Assembly: GCA_023700805.1 (NCBI GenBank)
Contig: JAMPYF010000005.1
Span: 1-64,000, forward strand
Length of the DNA: 64,000 nucleotides
Reading direction: 5' to 3'
DNA from: Sulfuritalea sp.
GTDB lineage: Bacteria; Pseudomonadota; Gammaproteobacteria; Burkholderiales; Rhodocyclaceae
Shown here: piece by piece, positions 19,101 through 27,771 of the stretch
How the letters are laid out: every line of letters begins with the position of its first letter
Position numbering within the stretch: position 1 is the first letter of the stretch
Made by a program: the position numbers and the translations under genes
The notes under the pieces: generated by a model
What the model was told of the DNA's origin: nothing
Database searches by the model: none
The model's input: the letters and a program-made list of their open reading frames with translations, nothing else

Positions 19101-19821
19101 GGCGACGGGCAAGGAGGCCATCGACCTGCTGGCAAGCCAGGCCTTCGATTGCATGGTGCTCGACCTCGGCCTGTCCGACATGTCCGGTTTCGACCTGCTC
19201 GAATACATCCAGAACATGGAGGGGGCGCGGCGCATTCCGGTCATCATCCACTCCGGCCGCGACCTGAGCCACGAGGACGAGCGCAAGCTGCGGCGTTACG
19301 CCGAGAGCATCATCATCAAGGGCGCCAAGAGCCCGGAACGCCTGCTCAACGAAGTCACCCTGTTCCTCCACCTGGTGGAGAGCAACCTGCACCCGAACAA
19401 GCAGCGCATGATCCGCACCGCGATCGACAAGGAAGCGATGCTGGAGGGCAGGAAGGTGCTGCTGGTGGATGACGACATGCGCAACATCTTCTCCCTCTCC
19501 AGCGTCCTGGCCGAGAAGCACATGGTGGTGATCGAGGCCGAGAACGGCCGCGAGGCGCTGGCCCGGCTGGAGCAGCACGACGACATCGGCATCATCCTGA
19601 TGGACATCATGATGCCGGAAATGGACGGCTACGCCGCCATGCGCGAAATCCGCAAGAATCCCCGGCTGGTGAATATCCCGATCATCGCCATGACCGCCAA
19701 GGCCTTGCGCGGCGATCAGGAAAAATGCATGGCGGCGGGGGCGAGCGACTACATCGCCAAGCCGATCGAGGTGGATAAGCTGCTGTCCCTGATCCGCGTC
19801 TGGATCTTCCAGCACGTATAG
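16177..19821 (+). CDS. Membrane hybrid histidine kinase with three receiver domains
   Basis: The 1214-residue protein has TM1 (about 11-31), a four-helix periplasmic sensor resembling chemoreceptor ligand domains, TM2 (about 186-208), a HAMP-like segment, a GAF domain (about 320-460), a long Glu/Gln-rich coiled coil (465-530), HisKA with His545 in [11 protein letters not shown], HATPase (about 650-770; [17 protein letters not shown]), a Pro/Ala linker, then three receivers with phospho-acceptors Asp874, Asp996 and Asp1143. It would autophosphorylate and pass phosphate internally. Genes cheR, cheB and a GGDEF-EAL regulator follow with 10-nt spacing or overlaps, so the product probably works with methylation-type adaptation. 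The ATG at 16177 gives a normal membrane N-terminus. Confidence 0.92.
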   Translation: MLNRMKIVTRLSIGFSLMLLGALVLGILGTRSITQLSAISSDILRHPFAVTTAALNVRFDILASQRMATELVSKTDAAEIDALRQRLAATGAGLDANMATMRQRFLGSALEIAHIDKALADWHAAREETLALAQNGRRAEAAAQNQGRDARLVDAALKEVSHVADAAAAKAAELERQALAERNAAMTTIAWMLAMIIAGGAVVAFLITRSVRQSLQTAVAAVHGLIADSADKVLAAQAVGAGDLSREIIVSEPLQIDLDSLPRDELGVLMKTASHLSEVQCALDESFLEMTNSLRAARDNEAARDWLKTGRNELNFLIREEQSTAEIADKVLGFMVGYLKAGVGALYLFDERAVKLSLAATYALAGDMKPGAQFRLGEGVLGQAAREQKIICLADVPPGYMPIASALGASAPKLVAAIPLLHGNRLVGVIEIGTFREFSETELKFVELARETIAIAIDANLAHQKTAELLEQTEQQAEELRVQQEELQQSNEELEERAQMLEQQREKIRFKNQEIEAASRILQEKVAELERVSTYKSEFLANMSHELRTPLNSLMILSSLLKQNKDGNLSDKQVEFAATINSAGTDLLNLINDILDLSKVEAGQMQFSFAALAVPDLCDSIRATFEPLAEQKGLAFRVEADAGIPALFHGDEQRVHQILKNLLSNALKFTEKGEVGLRIATPAAQENPLPVPALAFIVSDTGIGIPAAKQQLVFEAFQQGDGSISRKYGGTGLGLSISLQLAHKMHGEIRMHSEEGRGSVFTLYMPLAAAEGQEAAATAAPAALLRPPPPAPRPAAPPARAGEETPSFPTPVPDDRASLAAGDKSILIIEDDLNFARILQGMVKERGFSALVAADGESGIAMAERCLPSAIILDVMLPHIDGWGVMRSLKDHPRTRHIPVHFITCMEDRQKAMAMGAIGFATKPVSMEQINEVLQSIEGSLAKSVRRLLIVEDNRDEASSMVALLEEGGVDIVVAATGKEAIDLLASQAFDCMVLDLGLSDMSGFDLLEYIQNMEGARRIPVIIHSGRDLSHEDERKLRRYAESIIIKGAKSPERLLNEVTLFLHLVESNLHPNKQRMIRTAIDKEAMLEGRKVLLVDDDMRNIFSLSSVLAEKHMVVIEAENGREALARLEQHDDIGIILMDIMMPEMDGYAAMREIRKNPRLVNIPIIAMTAKALRGDQEKCMAAGASDYIAKPIEVDKLLSLIRVWIFQHV

Positions 19822-19831
19822 GCCGCCGGAG

Positions 19832-20659
19832 ATGAAAACCGACGACGTCGAAGACGTGGAAATCCGCCTCCTGCTGGAAGGGGTGCAGCGGATTTACGGC
19901 TACGACTTCCGCGACTACGCCGACGCCTCGATCAAGCGCCGGCTCAACCACTGGCTGGCCGAGTCGGGCTTCGACACCTTCTCGCAGGCCCAGTCGCAAC
20001 TGCTGCGCAGCCGCAGCGTGTTCGAATCGCTGTTGCGCGGCATCACGGTCAATGTCACCGAAATGTTCCGCGACCCGGCGTTTTTCCATGCCCTGCGCGA
20101 ACAGGTGGTGCCCTTTCTCAAGACCTACCCCTTCGTCAAGATCTGGCACGCCGGCTGCGCCACGGGCGAGGAGGCCTATTCCATGGCGATACTGCTGAAC
20201 GAGGAGGGCATGGCCGGGCGCTATCGCATGTACGCCACCGACATCAATGAGGCGGTGCTGCAGAAGGCCGGCGAGGGCGTGATGCCGATCGCCGAGATGC
20301 AGCGCTTCACCCGCAACTACCAGAAGTCCGGCGGCCGCGCCTCGTTCGCCGATTACTACACGGCCCGCTACGACCGCGCCATCCTCTCGCCCGCCCTCAA
20401 GAAGCACATCGTCTTCGCCCCGCACAACCTGGCAACCGACGGCGAGTTCGGCGAAATGAACCTGGTCCTGTGCCGCAATGTCATGATCTATTTCAAGCCC
20501 GCGCTCAAGGAACGCTGCCTGCGCCTGTTCGACAGCAGCCTGCTGCCGGGGGGCTTTCTTTGCCTCGGTCTCAAGGAAACCCTGGAGCGCCGGAAGATGG
20601 GGGAACGCTACGAGGAACTGGCGCCCCCGCTGCGCATCTACCGGAAGCGTTATGGCTAG
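19832..20659 (+). CDS. cheR: CheR-type protein-glutamate O-methyltransferase
   Basis: The 275-residue protein has the CheR N-domain (about 10-75: YGYDFRDYADASIKRRL) and SAM-binding domain (KIWHAGCATGEEAYSMAILL as the glycine loop; YATDINEAVLQKA; NLVLCRNVMIYF). It lacks the C-terminal pentapeptide tether or TPR extension. It methylates glutamates on chemoreceptor-like coiled coils; here the likely partner is the kinase upstream or an unlinked receptor (inference). It starts 10 nt after the kinase stop, and the cheB start overlaps its last 8 nt. Confidence 0.92.
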   Translation: MKTDDVEDVEIRLLLEGVQRIYGYDFRDYADASIKRRLNHWLAESGFDTFSQAQSQLLRSRSVFESLLRGITVNVTEMFRDPAFFHALREQVVPFLKTYPFVKIWHAGCATGEEAYSMAILLNEEGMAGRYRMYATDINEAVLQKAGEGVMPIAEMQRFTRNYQKSGGRASFADYYTARYDRAILSPALKKHIVFAPHNLATDGEFGEMNLVLCRNVMIYFKPALKERCLRLFDSSLLPGGFLCLGLKETLERRKMGERYEELAPPLRIYRKRYG

Positions 20660-21263
20660 GGCGTTCGAGGCCGTGGTCGTCGGCGTTTCCACCGGCGGCG
20701 TGCACGCGCTGCAAAAGCTGCTCGGCCAGTTGCCGGCGGCTTTCCCGCTGCCGATCCTGATCGTCCAGCACATCAGCGCGGATGCGGACGGCGGCCTGGC
20801 GAAACTGCTCGACGACCGCTGCCCCCTGCGCGTCAAGGAAGCCGACGAACAGGACGAAATCCTGCCCGGCACGGCCTATCTGGCGCCGCCCAATTACCAC
20901 CTGCTGGTGGAGCGCGAGGGCTTCCTGTCGCTGTCCGCCGATCCCTATGTGAGTTTCGCCCGTCCTTCGGTCGATGTCCTGTTCGAATCGGCCGCCGCGG
21001 TCTTCGGCCCGGCGCTGATCGGCATCGTCCTCACCGGCGCGAATTTCGACGGCAGCCAGGGCTTGAAGACCATCAAGCAAAAGGGCGGCACGGCCATCGT
21101 CCAGGACCCGGCCGACGCCGAAGCCCCGCAGATGCCGCAGGCCGCGATGGCCGCGACAGGGGTAGACTACGTGGTTGCCTTGGATGGCATCGCGACCCTG
21201 TTGCAGAAGCTGGCGGCGAGGCGCAGCACGATTCCGCACGACGAAAAAGGGCGAGATGACTGA
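20652..21263 (+). CDS. cheB: CheB-type methylesterase, receiver-less
   Basis: The 203-residue protein is a bare CheB catalytic domain. Visible residues are the serine in VVVGVSTGGVHALQ, the histidine in IVQHISADADGG, and the aspartate in LTGANFDGSQGLK. Without its own receiver, its activation must come from partners, perhaps the three receivers of the kinase in the same operon. The start overlaps cheR by 8 nt and the stop overlaps the next gene by 8 nt, indicating translational coupling. Confidence 0.9.
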   Translation: MARAFEAVVVGVSTGGVHALQKLLGQLPAAFPLPILIVQHISADADGGLAKLLDDRCPLRVKEADEQDEILPGTAYLAPPNYHLLVEREGFLSLSADPYVSFARPSVDVLFESAAAVFGPALIGIVLTGANFDGSQGLKTIKQKGGTAIVQDPADAEAPQMPQAAMAATGVDYVVALDGIATLLQKLAARRSTIPHDEKGRDD

Positions 21264-24255
21264 GAACGTGGCGTTGCTGCTGGTCGACGACCGCCCGGAA
21301 AACCTGGTGGCGCTGGAGGCGGTTCTCGGCAATCAGGGGCTTGACCTGGTCAAGGCCACATCCGGCAACGATGCGCTGCGCCATACCCTGAAGCGGGATT
21401 TTGCGCTGGTGCTGCTCGACGTCCAGATGCCCGGCATGGACGGCTTCGAGACGGCCGAACTGATGCGCTCGAACCCCAAGACGCGGCACCTGCCGATCAT
21501 CTTCGTCACCGCCGGGATGAAGGACATCCAGCTGCAGTTCAAGGGCTATGAACTCGGCGCCGTCGACTACCTGATCAAGCCCTTCGAACCCCACATCCTG
21601 CAGAGCAAGGTAAAAGTCTTCTGCGAGCTTTACCGCCAGCGCCGCCAGCTCGAATCCAACCAACTGCTGCTGGAGCTGAAAATCCGCGAGCGGGTGTCCG
21701 AACTCCGGGACAGCGAGGAACGCTTCCGCATGCTGGCCACCCATGCGCCGGTGGGCATCTACCAGATCGACAGCGAAGGCAATTGCCTGTTTGTGAACCG
21801 CCGCTGGTGCGAGATTGCCGGCCTTGCCGCCGACGAGGCCATCGGGCAGGGGTGGATGCGGACCCTGCATCCGGACGACCGGGAAGCCGTCGAAGCCATC
21901 TGGCGCGGCCCCCTGGCGAGCGAGGGCGAGTGGTCGATGGACTACCGCTTCCTCAGGCCCGACGGCAGGGTAGTCTGGGTCAATGGCAACGCGATCGCCT
22001 TGCACGACGCCCAGGGCGAGATCACCGGCTACCTCGGCAACAATCTCGAAATCACCGCGCGCAAGCGCGGCGAAGAGCGGCAACGCACGCGCAGCACGGT
22101 CACCGGCCGCCTCGCCGAGGACGCCGACTTGTCCGAGATACTCCATCTGATCGCCGTCGGCGCCGAACGCCAGACCCACGGCATGGCCTGCTCCATCCTG
22201 CACCTGGACGAGCCCGGCCATCACCTGGTCTATGGCGCCGCGGCGAACCTGCCGGAGCGCGCCGGCCGCAGCAGAACCCCTGACGGCGGCGCCACCTGCC
22301 TGACGGCCAAGAACCGCGGCAAGCGCCTGATCGTCGATGACATCAGCGTGCATTCGGTCTGCGACGAATGCCGGCCCCCGGCGCTGGAGGGCGAGCAGGT
22401 GTCCTGCTGGTCGGAACCCATCCTCGCCATCAACGGCGAGGTGCTCGGCGTTTTCGCGTTCTTCTGGATACACCCGGCCGTACCCGATGTCGGCGACATC
22501 GAAGTGATGCACGAAGCCGCCCAACTGGCCGGGCTCGCCATCGAGCGCAAGCGCACCGAGAACGAGCTGCAGATCGCCGCCTCGGTGCACCAGGCGGTCA
22601 GCGAGGCGATCGCGGTGACCGATGCCGACAACCGCATCATCGCCATCAATCCGGCCTTCACCCAGGTGACCGGCTACGCCCCGCACGAAGCCATCGGCCA
22701 GGATTCCAACCTGCTCAAGAGCGGACGCCACGACCTGCCCTTCTACCAGGAGATGTGGCATGCGCTGGAAACCACCGGGCGCTGGCAGGGCGAGATCTGG
22801 AACCGGCGCAAGTGCGGCGAGGAATACCCGGAGTGGCTGTCGATCAGCACCATCTGCGACGCCAACGGCAAGGTGCTGCGGCGCATCGCGATGTCTTCCG
22901 ACATCACCGAAAAGAAGCGCACCGAGGAAACCATCTGGCGCCAGGCCAACTACGATTCCCTGACCGACCTGCCCAACCGCCGCCTGTTCCGCGACCGGCT
23001 GCAGCAGGAACTGCTCAAGGCGCAGCGCGCGGGCCTTGCCGTGGCGCTGCTGTTCGTGGACCTCGACCGCTTCAAGGAAGTGAACGACACCCTCGGCCAC
23101 CACAGCGGCGACCTCCTGCTGGTCGAGGCGGCGCGCCGCGTCTGCGATTGCGTGCGCGCCACCGATACCGTGGCGCGTCTCGGCGGCGACGAATTCACCG
23201 TCATCATGTCCGACCTTGCCGACACCGACCGCGTCGGCGAGGTGGCCCAGGCCATGCTCCAGGCGCTGTCCGCGAAATTCATGCTCGGCGCCGAGACGGT
23301 CTACGTGTCCGCCAGCATCGGCATCACGATTTACCCGAGCGACGCCGACAATGTCGAATCCCTGCTCAAGCATGCCGACCAGGCCATGTATGCGGCCAAG
23401 GAACAGGGCCGCAACCGCTTCAGCTATTTCACCGCGTCGATGCAGGCGGCCGCGCAATCGCGGCTGCTGCTCAGCAACGATCTGCGCAACGCCATCGCCG
23501 CCGGCCAGCTCGAAGTGCATCTGCAGCCCATCGTCGAACTGGCCACCGGCCGCATCATGAAGGCCGAGGCGCTGCTGCGCTGGCGCCATCCGACCCACGG
23601 CATGGTCGAGCCGGCGCAGTTCATTCCGATCGCCGAGGAAACCGGCCTGATCAACGAAATCGGCGACTGGGTGTTCCGCGAATCGGCGCGCACGGCCAAG
23701 CGCTGGTACGACCTGGGCCTGCTCGATGCGGGCGACGACGGGCTGATCCAGATCAGCGTGAACAAGTCGCCGCGCCAGTTTTTTTCGGGCAACACCCATG
23801 AGACCTGGGTCGATTACCTCAATGAGATCGGGCTGCCGGCCCGCTGCATCGCCATCGAAATCACCGAGGGCCTGCTGCTCGACGACCGGCCCGAAGTCGC
23901 CGCCAAGCTGAGGCAGTTCCGCGCCGCCGGTTTCCGCGTGTCGCTCGACGATTTCGGCACCGGCTATTCGGCGATGTCCTACCTGAAACGCTTCCCCCTC
24001 GACTTCATCAAGATCGACCAGTCCTTCGTGCGCGACATGGCCACCGATCACGACGACCAGGCGATAGTCGAGGCCATCGTCGTCATGGCCCACAAGCTCG
24101 GCCTGCAGGTGATCGCCGAGGGCATCGAAACCCAGGAGCAATGCGAGCTGCTGAAAGCCGCCGGCTGCGACTACGGACAGGGCTACCTGTTCGCGCGGCC
24201 GATGCCTGCCGCCGACATGGTGCCGTTCAGCGCTGCGGTGCCGACCGGGAACTGA
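21256..24255 (+). CDS. Response regulator with PAS-GAF-PAS-GGDEF-EAL domains
   Basis: The 999-residue cytoplasmic protein has a receiver (1-125, Asp55 in LLDVQMPGMDG), a short coiled coil, PAS (about 155-270), GAF (about 285-435), PAS (about 440-560), GGDEF (560-730) with intact GGDEF at 643-647 and a product-inhibition site RATD (634-637), and EAL (735-990) with EAL at 771-773, NKSPRQF and DDFGTGYS. Both cyclase and phosphodiesterase signatures look complete, so direction may depend on receiver phosphorylation by the operon kinase and on GAF/PAS ligands. The ATG at 21256 overlaps the cheB stop. It is the last gene of the operon. Confidence 0.93.
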   Translation: MTENVALLLVDDRPENLVALEAVLGNQGLDLVKATSGNDALRHTLKRDFALVLLDVQMPGMDGFETAELMRSNPKTRHLPIIFVTAGMKDIQLQFKGYELGAVDYLIKPFEPHILQSKVKVFCELYRQRRQLESNQLLLELKIRERVSELRDSEERFRMLATHAPVGIYQIDSEGNCLFVNRRWCEIAGLAADEAIGQGWMRTLHPDDREAVEAIWRGPLASEGEWSMDYRFLRPDGRVVWVNGNAIALHDAQGEITGYLGNNLEITARKRGEERQRTRSTVTGRLAEDADLSEILHLIAVGAERQTHGMACSILHLDEPGHHLVYGAAANLPERAGRSRTPDGGATCLTAKNRGKRLIVDDISVHSVCDECRPPALEGEQVSCWSEPILAINGEVLGVFAFFWIHPAVPDVGDIEVMHEAAQLAGLAIERKRTENELQIAASVHQAVSEAIAVTDADNRIIAINPAFTQVTGYAPHEAIGQDSNLLKSGRHDLPFYQEMWHALETTGRWQGEIWNRRKCGEEYPEWLSISTICDANGKVLRRIAMSSDITEKKRTEETIWRQANYDSLTDLPNRRLFRDRLQQELLKAQRAGLAVALLFVDLDRFKEVNDTLGHHSGDLLLVEAARRVCDCVRATDTVARLGGDEFTVIMSDLADTDRVGEVAQAMLQALSAKFMLGAETVYVSASIGITIYPSDADNVESLLKHADQAMYAAKEQGRNRFSYFTASMQAAAQSRLLLSNDLRNAIAAGQLEVHLQPIVELATGRIMKAEALLRWRHPTHGMVEPAQFIPIAEETGLINEIGDWVFRESARTAKRWYDLGLLDAGDDGLIQISVNKSPRQFFSGNTHETWVDYLNEIGLPARCIAIEITEGLLLDDRPEVAAKLRQFRAAGFRVSLDDFGTGYSAMSYLKRFPLDFIKIDQSFVRDMATDHDDQAIVEAIVVMAHKLGLQVIAEGIETQEQCELLKAAGCDYGQGYLFARPMPAADMVPFSAAVPTGN

Positions 24256-24572
24256 CTTCCTGTTCTGCGAAACACGCGAAGCGCGCCGCGCGCCCGAGCT
24301 CGGCGCCGGACGGGAGCGTTGCGCTATCGGGCTGGACAGGTCGGACGCGCTGTGTCGCTGGCAGGGCCGCGACAGGAAAGATGAAAGTTGGCGCTGGCGA
24401 GACGGCGGCAATTCGGTCGTTGAGGGCATGCCGCCTGATCGACCGCAATGCGGCTTTGCTGTCGGCGTAATATGCCGATCGGCAGTTGTCGGCCAGACGA
24501 GGACCGATGATAATCGCCCCCGATGGTGGCCATTGATGCCGCCAAACCACCATCGCCGGCGTAGGACTCTGA
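24256..24572. other. Intergenic stretch with motif copy and inverted repeat
   Basis: About 320 nt without a recognised gene. It contains the dispersed motif (24386-24407) and a perfect 9-bp inverted repeat CGATGGTGG/CCACCATCG (24521-24529, 24547-24555) with a 17-nt loop, just before the hsdR remnant. Confidence 0.5.
24386..24407 (+). repeat. 22-bp motif, copy E (perfect)
   Basis: Perfect copy 131 nt downstream of the GGDEF-EAL gene, in non-coding DNA, same orientation as that gene. Confidence 0.85.
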
Positions 24573-25186
24573 ATGCCCGACAAGGAAGCCACAGCCCGCA
24601 TCAAGATCAATAGGCTGCTCGAAGCGGCTGGCTGACGTTTCTTTGCGGAGGGCACTGCGCCCGCCAACATTCGCCTTCGAGCGTTTCGAAGACACCGTGC
24701 GCGACAACGCAACCATCGGCGCCGCCGTGGAAGCCGGGCAGTGGGACAGCGTCATCGACTACGTCAACCGCGAAGTCTTCGACCCGAGAAGTCTTCGACA
24801 AGCCCGAGGAGTACTACCCCCTCGACAAGCTGCGCAAAGCGGCCGCCGTGGACCGCCGCCTGACCCTGCGCGAAATCCTGACGAAGATCTTCGGCCTCAT
24901 CCCGCGCTTCAAGTCCAAGGACGAACTACTGGAAGAGGAATTCTCGAAGTTCGTCGCCGACCGCGTGCCCGCGCAGCCCTCGGCCATCCCGGCCATCAAG
25001 ACCTATTTCAAGGCCTACGTCACCAGCAACCGGGTGCGCGACATCATCGACGGCAGGCAGTTCACCGATCTGGCGACCAACCCGTATTTCACCACCCATG
25101 ATTTCAGAGCCGTGCCCCAGCAGTACCGCACGCTCGTGCCCGAATACGTCAAGGACTATGTCTCTTTGAACCAGTTCGCGCCTTGA
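24573..25186 (+). pseudogene. hsdR: Remnant of type I restriction subunit HsdR
   Basis: Pieces of an HsdR-like protein survive in three frames. The N-terminus starts at the ATG at 24573 (MPDKEATARIKINRLLEAAG) and is stopped by TGA at 24633, where relatives have Trp; the same frame continues RFFAEGTAPANIRL. It then jumps to a C-terminal part (FERFEDTVRDNATIGAAVEA, WDSVIDYVNREVFD), which is shifted by a 16-nt duplication around 24777-24799, and resumes as RKAAAVDRRLTLREILTKIF to LNQFAP at 25186. The helicase and nuclease core, many hundreds of residues, is missing. With the hsdM fragment at 26165 this marks a dead type I system. The last piece (24848-25186) is an open frame of 112 codons but is not expected to act alone. 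Confidence 0.85.
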
Positions 25187-25208
25187 ACCAACACCGGCGC
25201 GCTTCCAG

Positions 25209-25247
25209 TAACACATGTTTGAGTGATACACTTATTTATGTGTTAAT
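25209..25247 (+). promoter_or_regulatory. Promoter/operator of the RHH-PIN toxin-antitoxin pair
   Basis: A perfect inverted repeat TAACACAT/ATGTGTTA (25209-25216, 25238-25245) encloses a smaller palindrome AGTGATACACT (25222-25232). TTGAGT (25219) and GTTAAT (25242) are 17 nt apart and can serve as -35 and -10. This is typical of an autorepressed antitoxin operon. Confidence 0.6.
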
Positions 25248-25263
25248 CCCATGGAGACAAGAA

Positions 25264-25611
25264 ATGGCAGGCACCGTCAATTTCACCGGCGCGGTTGATC
25301 GCGATCTGCTCAAGCGCGCCAAAATCATTGCCGCCAAGACCGACACCTCGGTCAATGCGCTCTTCAACGCCGAGCTTCGTCATCTGGTCGAAACTTTCGA
25401 GGCGGCCGAAGCGACAGGCAACCAGAATTACCGGCGGCTGCTCGACTTTTCGCTTGGGCGGCTCGCGGGCGACCAAGCCATGCGCGCGCTGGGAATCGAC
25501 AGCGAGGAAGACCTCTTCCTGTTGATGGCGCAAGCCCACCTGCCGATGCCGCGATTGCCGGAGGCCGATACGCGCGACATGGTCGATCAACTGAAAGCGC
25601 TGGCAAACTGA
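25264..25611 (+). CDS. Antitoxin-like protein partnered with a PIN-domain toxin
   Basis: The 115-residue protein begins with a strand-helix-helix segment (GTVNFTGAVDRDLLKRAKII, then AKTDTSVNALFNAELRHLVE) like ribbon-helix-helix antitoxins, followed by a helical acidic C-terminus suited to toxin wrapping. It would bind the palindromes upstream and neutralise the PIN protein that starts 10 nt downstream. The ATG at 25264 follows GGAGACAAGAA. It sits intact between hsdR and hsdM remnants, so it was probably part of, or inserted into, the old restriction locus. Confidence 0.72.
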   Translation: MAGTVNFTGAVDRDLLKRAKIIAAKTDTSVNALFNAELRHLVETFEAAEATGNQNYRRLLDFSLGRLAGDQAMRALGIDSEEDLFLLMAQAHLPMPRLPEADTRDMVDQLKALAN

Positions 25612-25621
25612 GCCGCTCGCG

Positions 25622-26146
25622 ATGGCCGCGAACCTTGTTCTGCTGCCCGACGCCGGCCCGCTCATCACGCTGGCCTATGCCGATGCGCTCGACCTGCTGT
25701 TCAAACCCGGCTGGCCTATTGTGCTGGTCGATATGGTGCTGCACGAAGTGACGCGCAATCAGACACCGACCAGCGAGAAACTGGCGCAGTGGGCTGCCTC
25801 CGGCCAGGTATCGGTGCGCGCGACCGGCACTTTCCGACGTCACCAGCAACGGCAGGTGGCAAACCCCGCCGCCGCGCGTACCGCCAATCTCGGCGAACTG
25901 GCGATCCAGGAAACCATGAACGACTTCGCGCTGGACCATCCGCCACAAACCGGCGTGTTCCTGTTCGAAGATCACAAGATCGCCCGCGCCAGCTTTTTGC
26001 TGCCGGACAACTGCCGCAAGATCAGCACGCGCGCCTACCTGTTGTTTCTGGAGCAGCAAGGCTGGCTTGAGTCCGCAGCGGATGTCGAGCGCCGAGCCAT
26101 CCAGGCCGGGCGCAGCTTTTCGAAGCTGCGGTTCCCGCCCGAATAA
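25622..26146 (+). CDS. PIN-like domain toxin (VapC-type ribonuclease fold)
   Basis: The 174-residue protein opens with LVLLPDAGPLITLAYADALD, the first acidic residue and turn of PIN-like nucleases, has a second acidic position in ANLGELAIQET and a third in FLFEDHKIARASF, and ends in a basic tail. PIN toxins cleave RNA; whether this one keeps the full acidic set cannot be settled from sequence alone. It lies 10 nt after the antitoxin-like gene, so the two are an operon. I favour a toxin-antitoxin pair over a housekeeping nuclease. Confidence 0.72.
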   Translation: MAANLVLLPDAGPLITLAYADALDLLFKPGWPIVLVDMVLHEVTRNQTPTSEKLAQWAASGQVSVRATGTFRRHQQRQVANPAAARTANLGELAIQETMNDFALDHPPQTGVFLFEDHKIARASFLLPDNCRKISTRAYLLFLEQQGWLESAADVERRAIQAGRSFSKLRFPPE

Positions 26147-26164
26147 TCCGTTTCAGGGATTCAC

Positions 26165-26332
26165 GTGCTCGACACCGATACCAAACGCCGCTTCGATACC
26201 GCCCGCGACATCCTCTTCGGCAAAGTACCCGACCCCAAGTCCCAGGTCGAGCAGATCACAGCGATTCAGGGTCTTCTATTGAAACTATCGCGGGAAAGTT
26301 GGCGCTGGCGGGACGGCGCTTTGAGGCTGTAG
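26165..26332 (+). pseudogene. hsdM: 5' fragment of type I methylase subunit HsdM
   Basis: From the GTG at 26165 the frame reads LDTDTKRRFDTARDILFGKV then PDPKSQVEQIT, the conserved N-terminus of HsdM, for about 35 codons. It then leaves the family and ends at TAG 26330-26332. The methylase fold, SAM site and specificity subunit are absent. The break falls just before a copy of the dispersed motif (26297), which forms part of the tail. Confidence 0.8.
26297..26318 (+). repeat. 22-bp motif, copy F (perfect)
   Basis: Perfect copy just downstream of the point where the hsdM fragment loses similarity, in sense with it. Confidence 0.85.
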
Positions 26333-26340
26333 CCGACGCC

Positions 26341-27528
26341 TCAGCCGGCAGCGGCTGCCGCAGCCCGCGCCCGCAGCGCCAGCCACGCCAGCAGCAATCC
26401 CGCTGCCGCCCAGGCCAACCCCGGCAGCGTGACCAGCAGCGCGCTGATGCCGGGGTCCTGGTTGAGTTGCGCCGCGACCAGCGCCATGCGCGCGAAAGTG
26501 GCGAGCGCCAGCAGCGCGAACAGGCCGCCGGTGGCCGCGCCTTCGCGCCCGAAGTGGCCGATGGCGATGGCCGCCGTCATTGCGCTGACCAGCACCGCGG
26601 CCCAGGCGCCGCCGGCGAGGAACTGCAGCACCAGCAAGAGTTCCAGCGAGCCGGCGGAAGCCGCCAGCGACGAAGCGAGCGCGCCGAGCACGGCGCCGCT
26701 GGCCATGACCGCGGCACCGCCGAAGCGCTGGTTGGCGCGGCAGGCGACGAAGATCAGCAGGTTGAAGCCGACCCAGAACGCCGGCATCAGGTGGTCGAGT
26801 TCCGCCGGCTTGGCGAAGCGCAGGTAGAGCGGCGCCGAGTTCAGCGCGAAATGCACCTGGAAGCCCAGGCCGAGCAGCGCGGCGGCGGCGAAGAACAGCA
26901 CCACGTCGGCATTCAGCGGCTTCCTCGGCGTGGGTGCGGCGGGCGGCGCCGCGGCGGACGCCGCGAGGTGTTTCTCGGCCCAGAGCATGCCGCTCACCGC
27001 GGCGATCAGGGCGATCGAAGACAGGGCGAAGGGCAGGCGCGGATCGAGGCTGCGCAGGCTCACCGTCAGGTAGGGCGCGATCGCGCCGGCAACGCCCATG
27101 CCGACCAGCATCAGCGTGGCCACCCAGGGCACGCCGGGGGTCGGCACATATTTGCCCAGCATCATCATGGGCGGCGCGCGCAACGCCGAGGAGGTCGCGG
27201 CCCAGACCGCGATCAGCGCCAGGAAGGGCAGCGGCGAGCCGCCGGGGGCGACCAGCGGCAGCAGCAGGAAGGCGGCGCAGGACACCGCGGTGAGCACCAC
27301 CAGCAGCCGGCCAAGCCGGCCCAGGGTACGCCCGACGCGGTCGGCGGCGACGCCGATGGAAAAATCCATCAGCGTGAAAATCGCCTGGTCGGCCATCAGG
27401 ATGTAGATGACCCATTTCTTTTCGATGCCGGCCTGTGCCGCGAGCTGCGGCAGGTAAATCACATACACCGTCCAGCAGGTGACGAAGAGGAACTGGACTG
27501 AAGCGAAGTAGAGGCCGACGCGCGTCAT
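26341..27528 (-). CDS. MFS-family transporter
   Basis: The 395-residue protein has about twelve hydrophobic helices in two halves separated by a Pro/Ala-rich cytoplasmic loop (about 208-225). The loop after TM2 holds DFSIGVAADRVGRTLGRLGR, the MFS motif A-like turn. It should be an inner-membrane exporter or importer; substrate unknown. The ATG at 27528 follows AGGGGAT. It is on the same strand as the acyltransferase cluster but separated by a REP-like element and a hydrolase fragment, so independent expression is possible. Confidence 0.8.
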   Translation of the reverse strand: MTRVGLYFASVQFLFVTCWTVYVIYLPQLAAQAGIEKKWVIYILMADQAIFTLMDFSIGVAADRVGRTLGRLGRLLVVLTAVSCAAFLLLPLVAPGGSPLPFLALIAVWAATSSALRAPPMMMLGKYVPTPGVPWVATLMLVGMGVAGAIAPYLTVSLRSLDPRLPFALSSIALIAAVSGMLWAEKHLAASAAAPPAAPTPRKPLNADVVLFFAAAALLGLGFQVHFALNSAPLYLRFAKPAELDHLMPAFWVGFNLLIFVACRANQRFGGAAVMASGAVLGALASSLAASAGSLELLLVLQFLAGGAWAAVLVSAMTAAIAIGHFGREGAATGGLFALLALATFARMALVAAQLNQDPGISALLVTLPGLAWAAAGLLLAWLALRARAAAAAAG

Positions 27529-27549
27529 GAGTTATCCCCTGCAACGTGG

Positions 27550-27587
27550 GGCGGAGTTCAGTCCGCCATGGCCGGCTGAAGCCGGCC
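27550..27587. repeat. REP-like element with two hairpins
   Basis: Two perfect stem-loops in tandem, GGCGGAGTTCAGTCCGCC (27550-27567) and GGCCGGCTGAAGCCGGCC (27570-27587), separated by AT. They lie between gene ends in a pattern typical of REP/BIME elements. A single copy in this window. Confidence 0.65.
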
Positions 27588-27619
27588 CTACAGTGCCTCC
27601 AGAATAACCGAAGCCGCCC

Positions 27620-27770
27620 TCAGGCGATCGCTTGCTGCAGGGCTCCGCTCGCAATGGTCGGCGATGGCCTGGGCCAGGCCGTCAGCTGCATGCCGAGGCC
27701 CATGATGAGGACGATGGCGGGATGGGCCGCATCGCCCAGCGACTCGCATGCGATATGGATGATGCCGCCG
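27620..27770 (-). pseudogene. Truncated alpha/beta-hydrolase fragment
   Basis: Reading the minus strand down from about 27770, the frame encodes GIIHIACESLGDAAHPAIVL then IMGLGMQLTAWP, the first strands and oxyanion-loop region of a common alpha/beta-hydrolase family. It then loses similarity and stops at 27620. No start codon is evident and the nucleophile and acid residues are missing. It directly follows the WS/DGAT stop, so a former downstream hydrolase gene was deleted, with motif copy G at the junction. Confidence 0.6.
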
Positions 27771-27771
27771 C

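Noticed and set aside
15994..19815. A very long open frame on the minus strand opposite the hybrid kinase (about 1270 codons).
   Set aside because: It is a shadow of high-GC codon use: no family similarity, low complexity, no ribosome site, and the plus-strand protein is a clear hybrid kinase.
24643..25101. Treating the 152-codon frame as a separate gene.
   Set aside because: It is part of the shifted hsdR remnant: it contains FERFEDTVRDNATI and then leaves the family at the 16-nt duplication.
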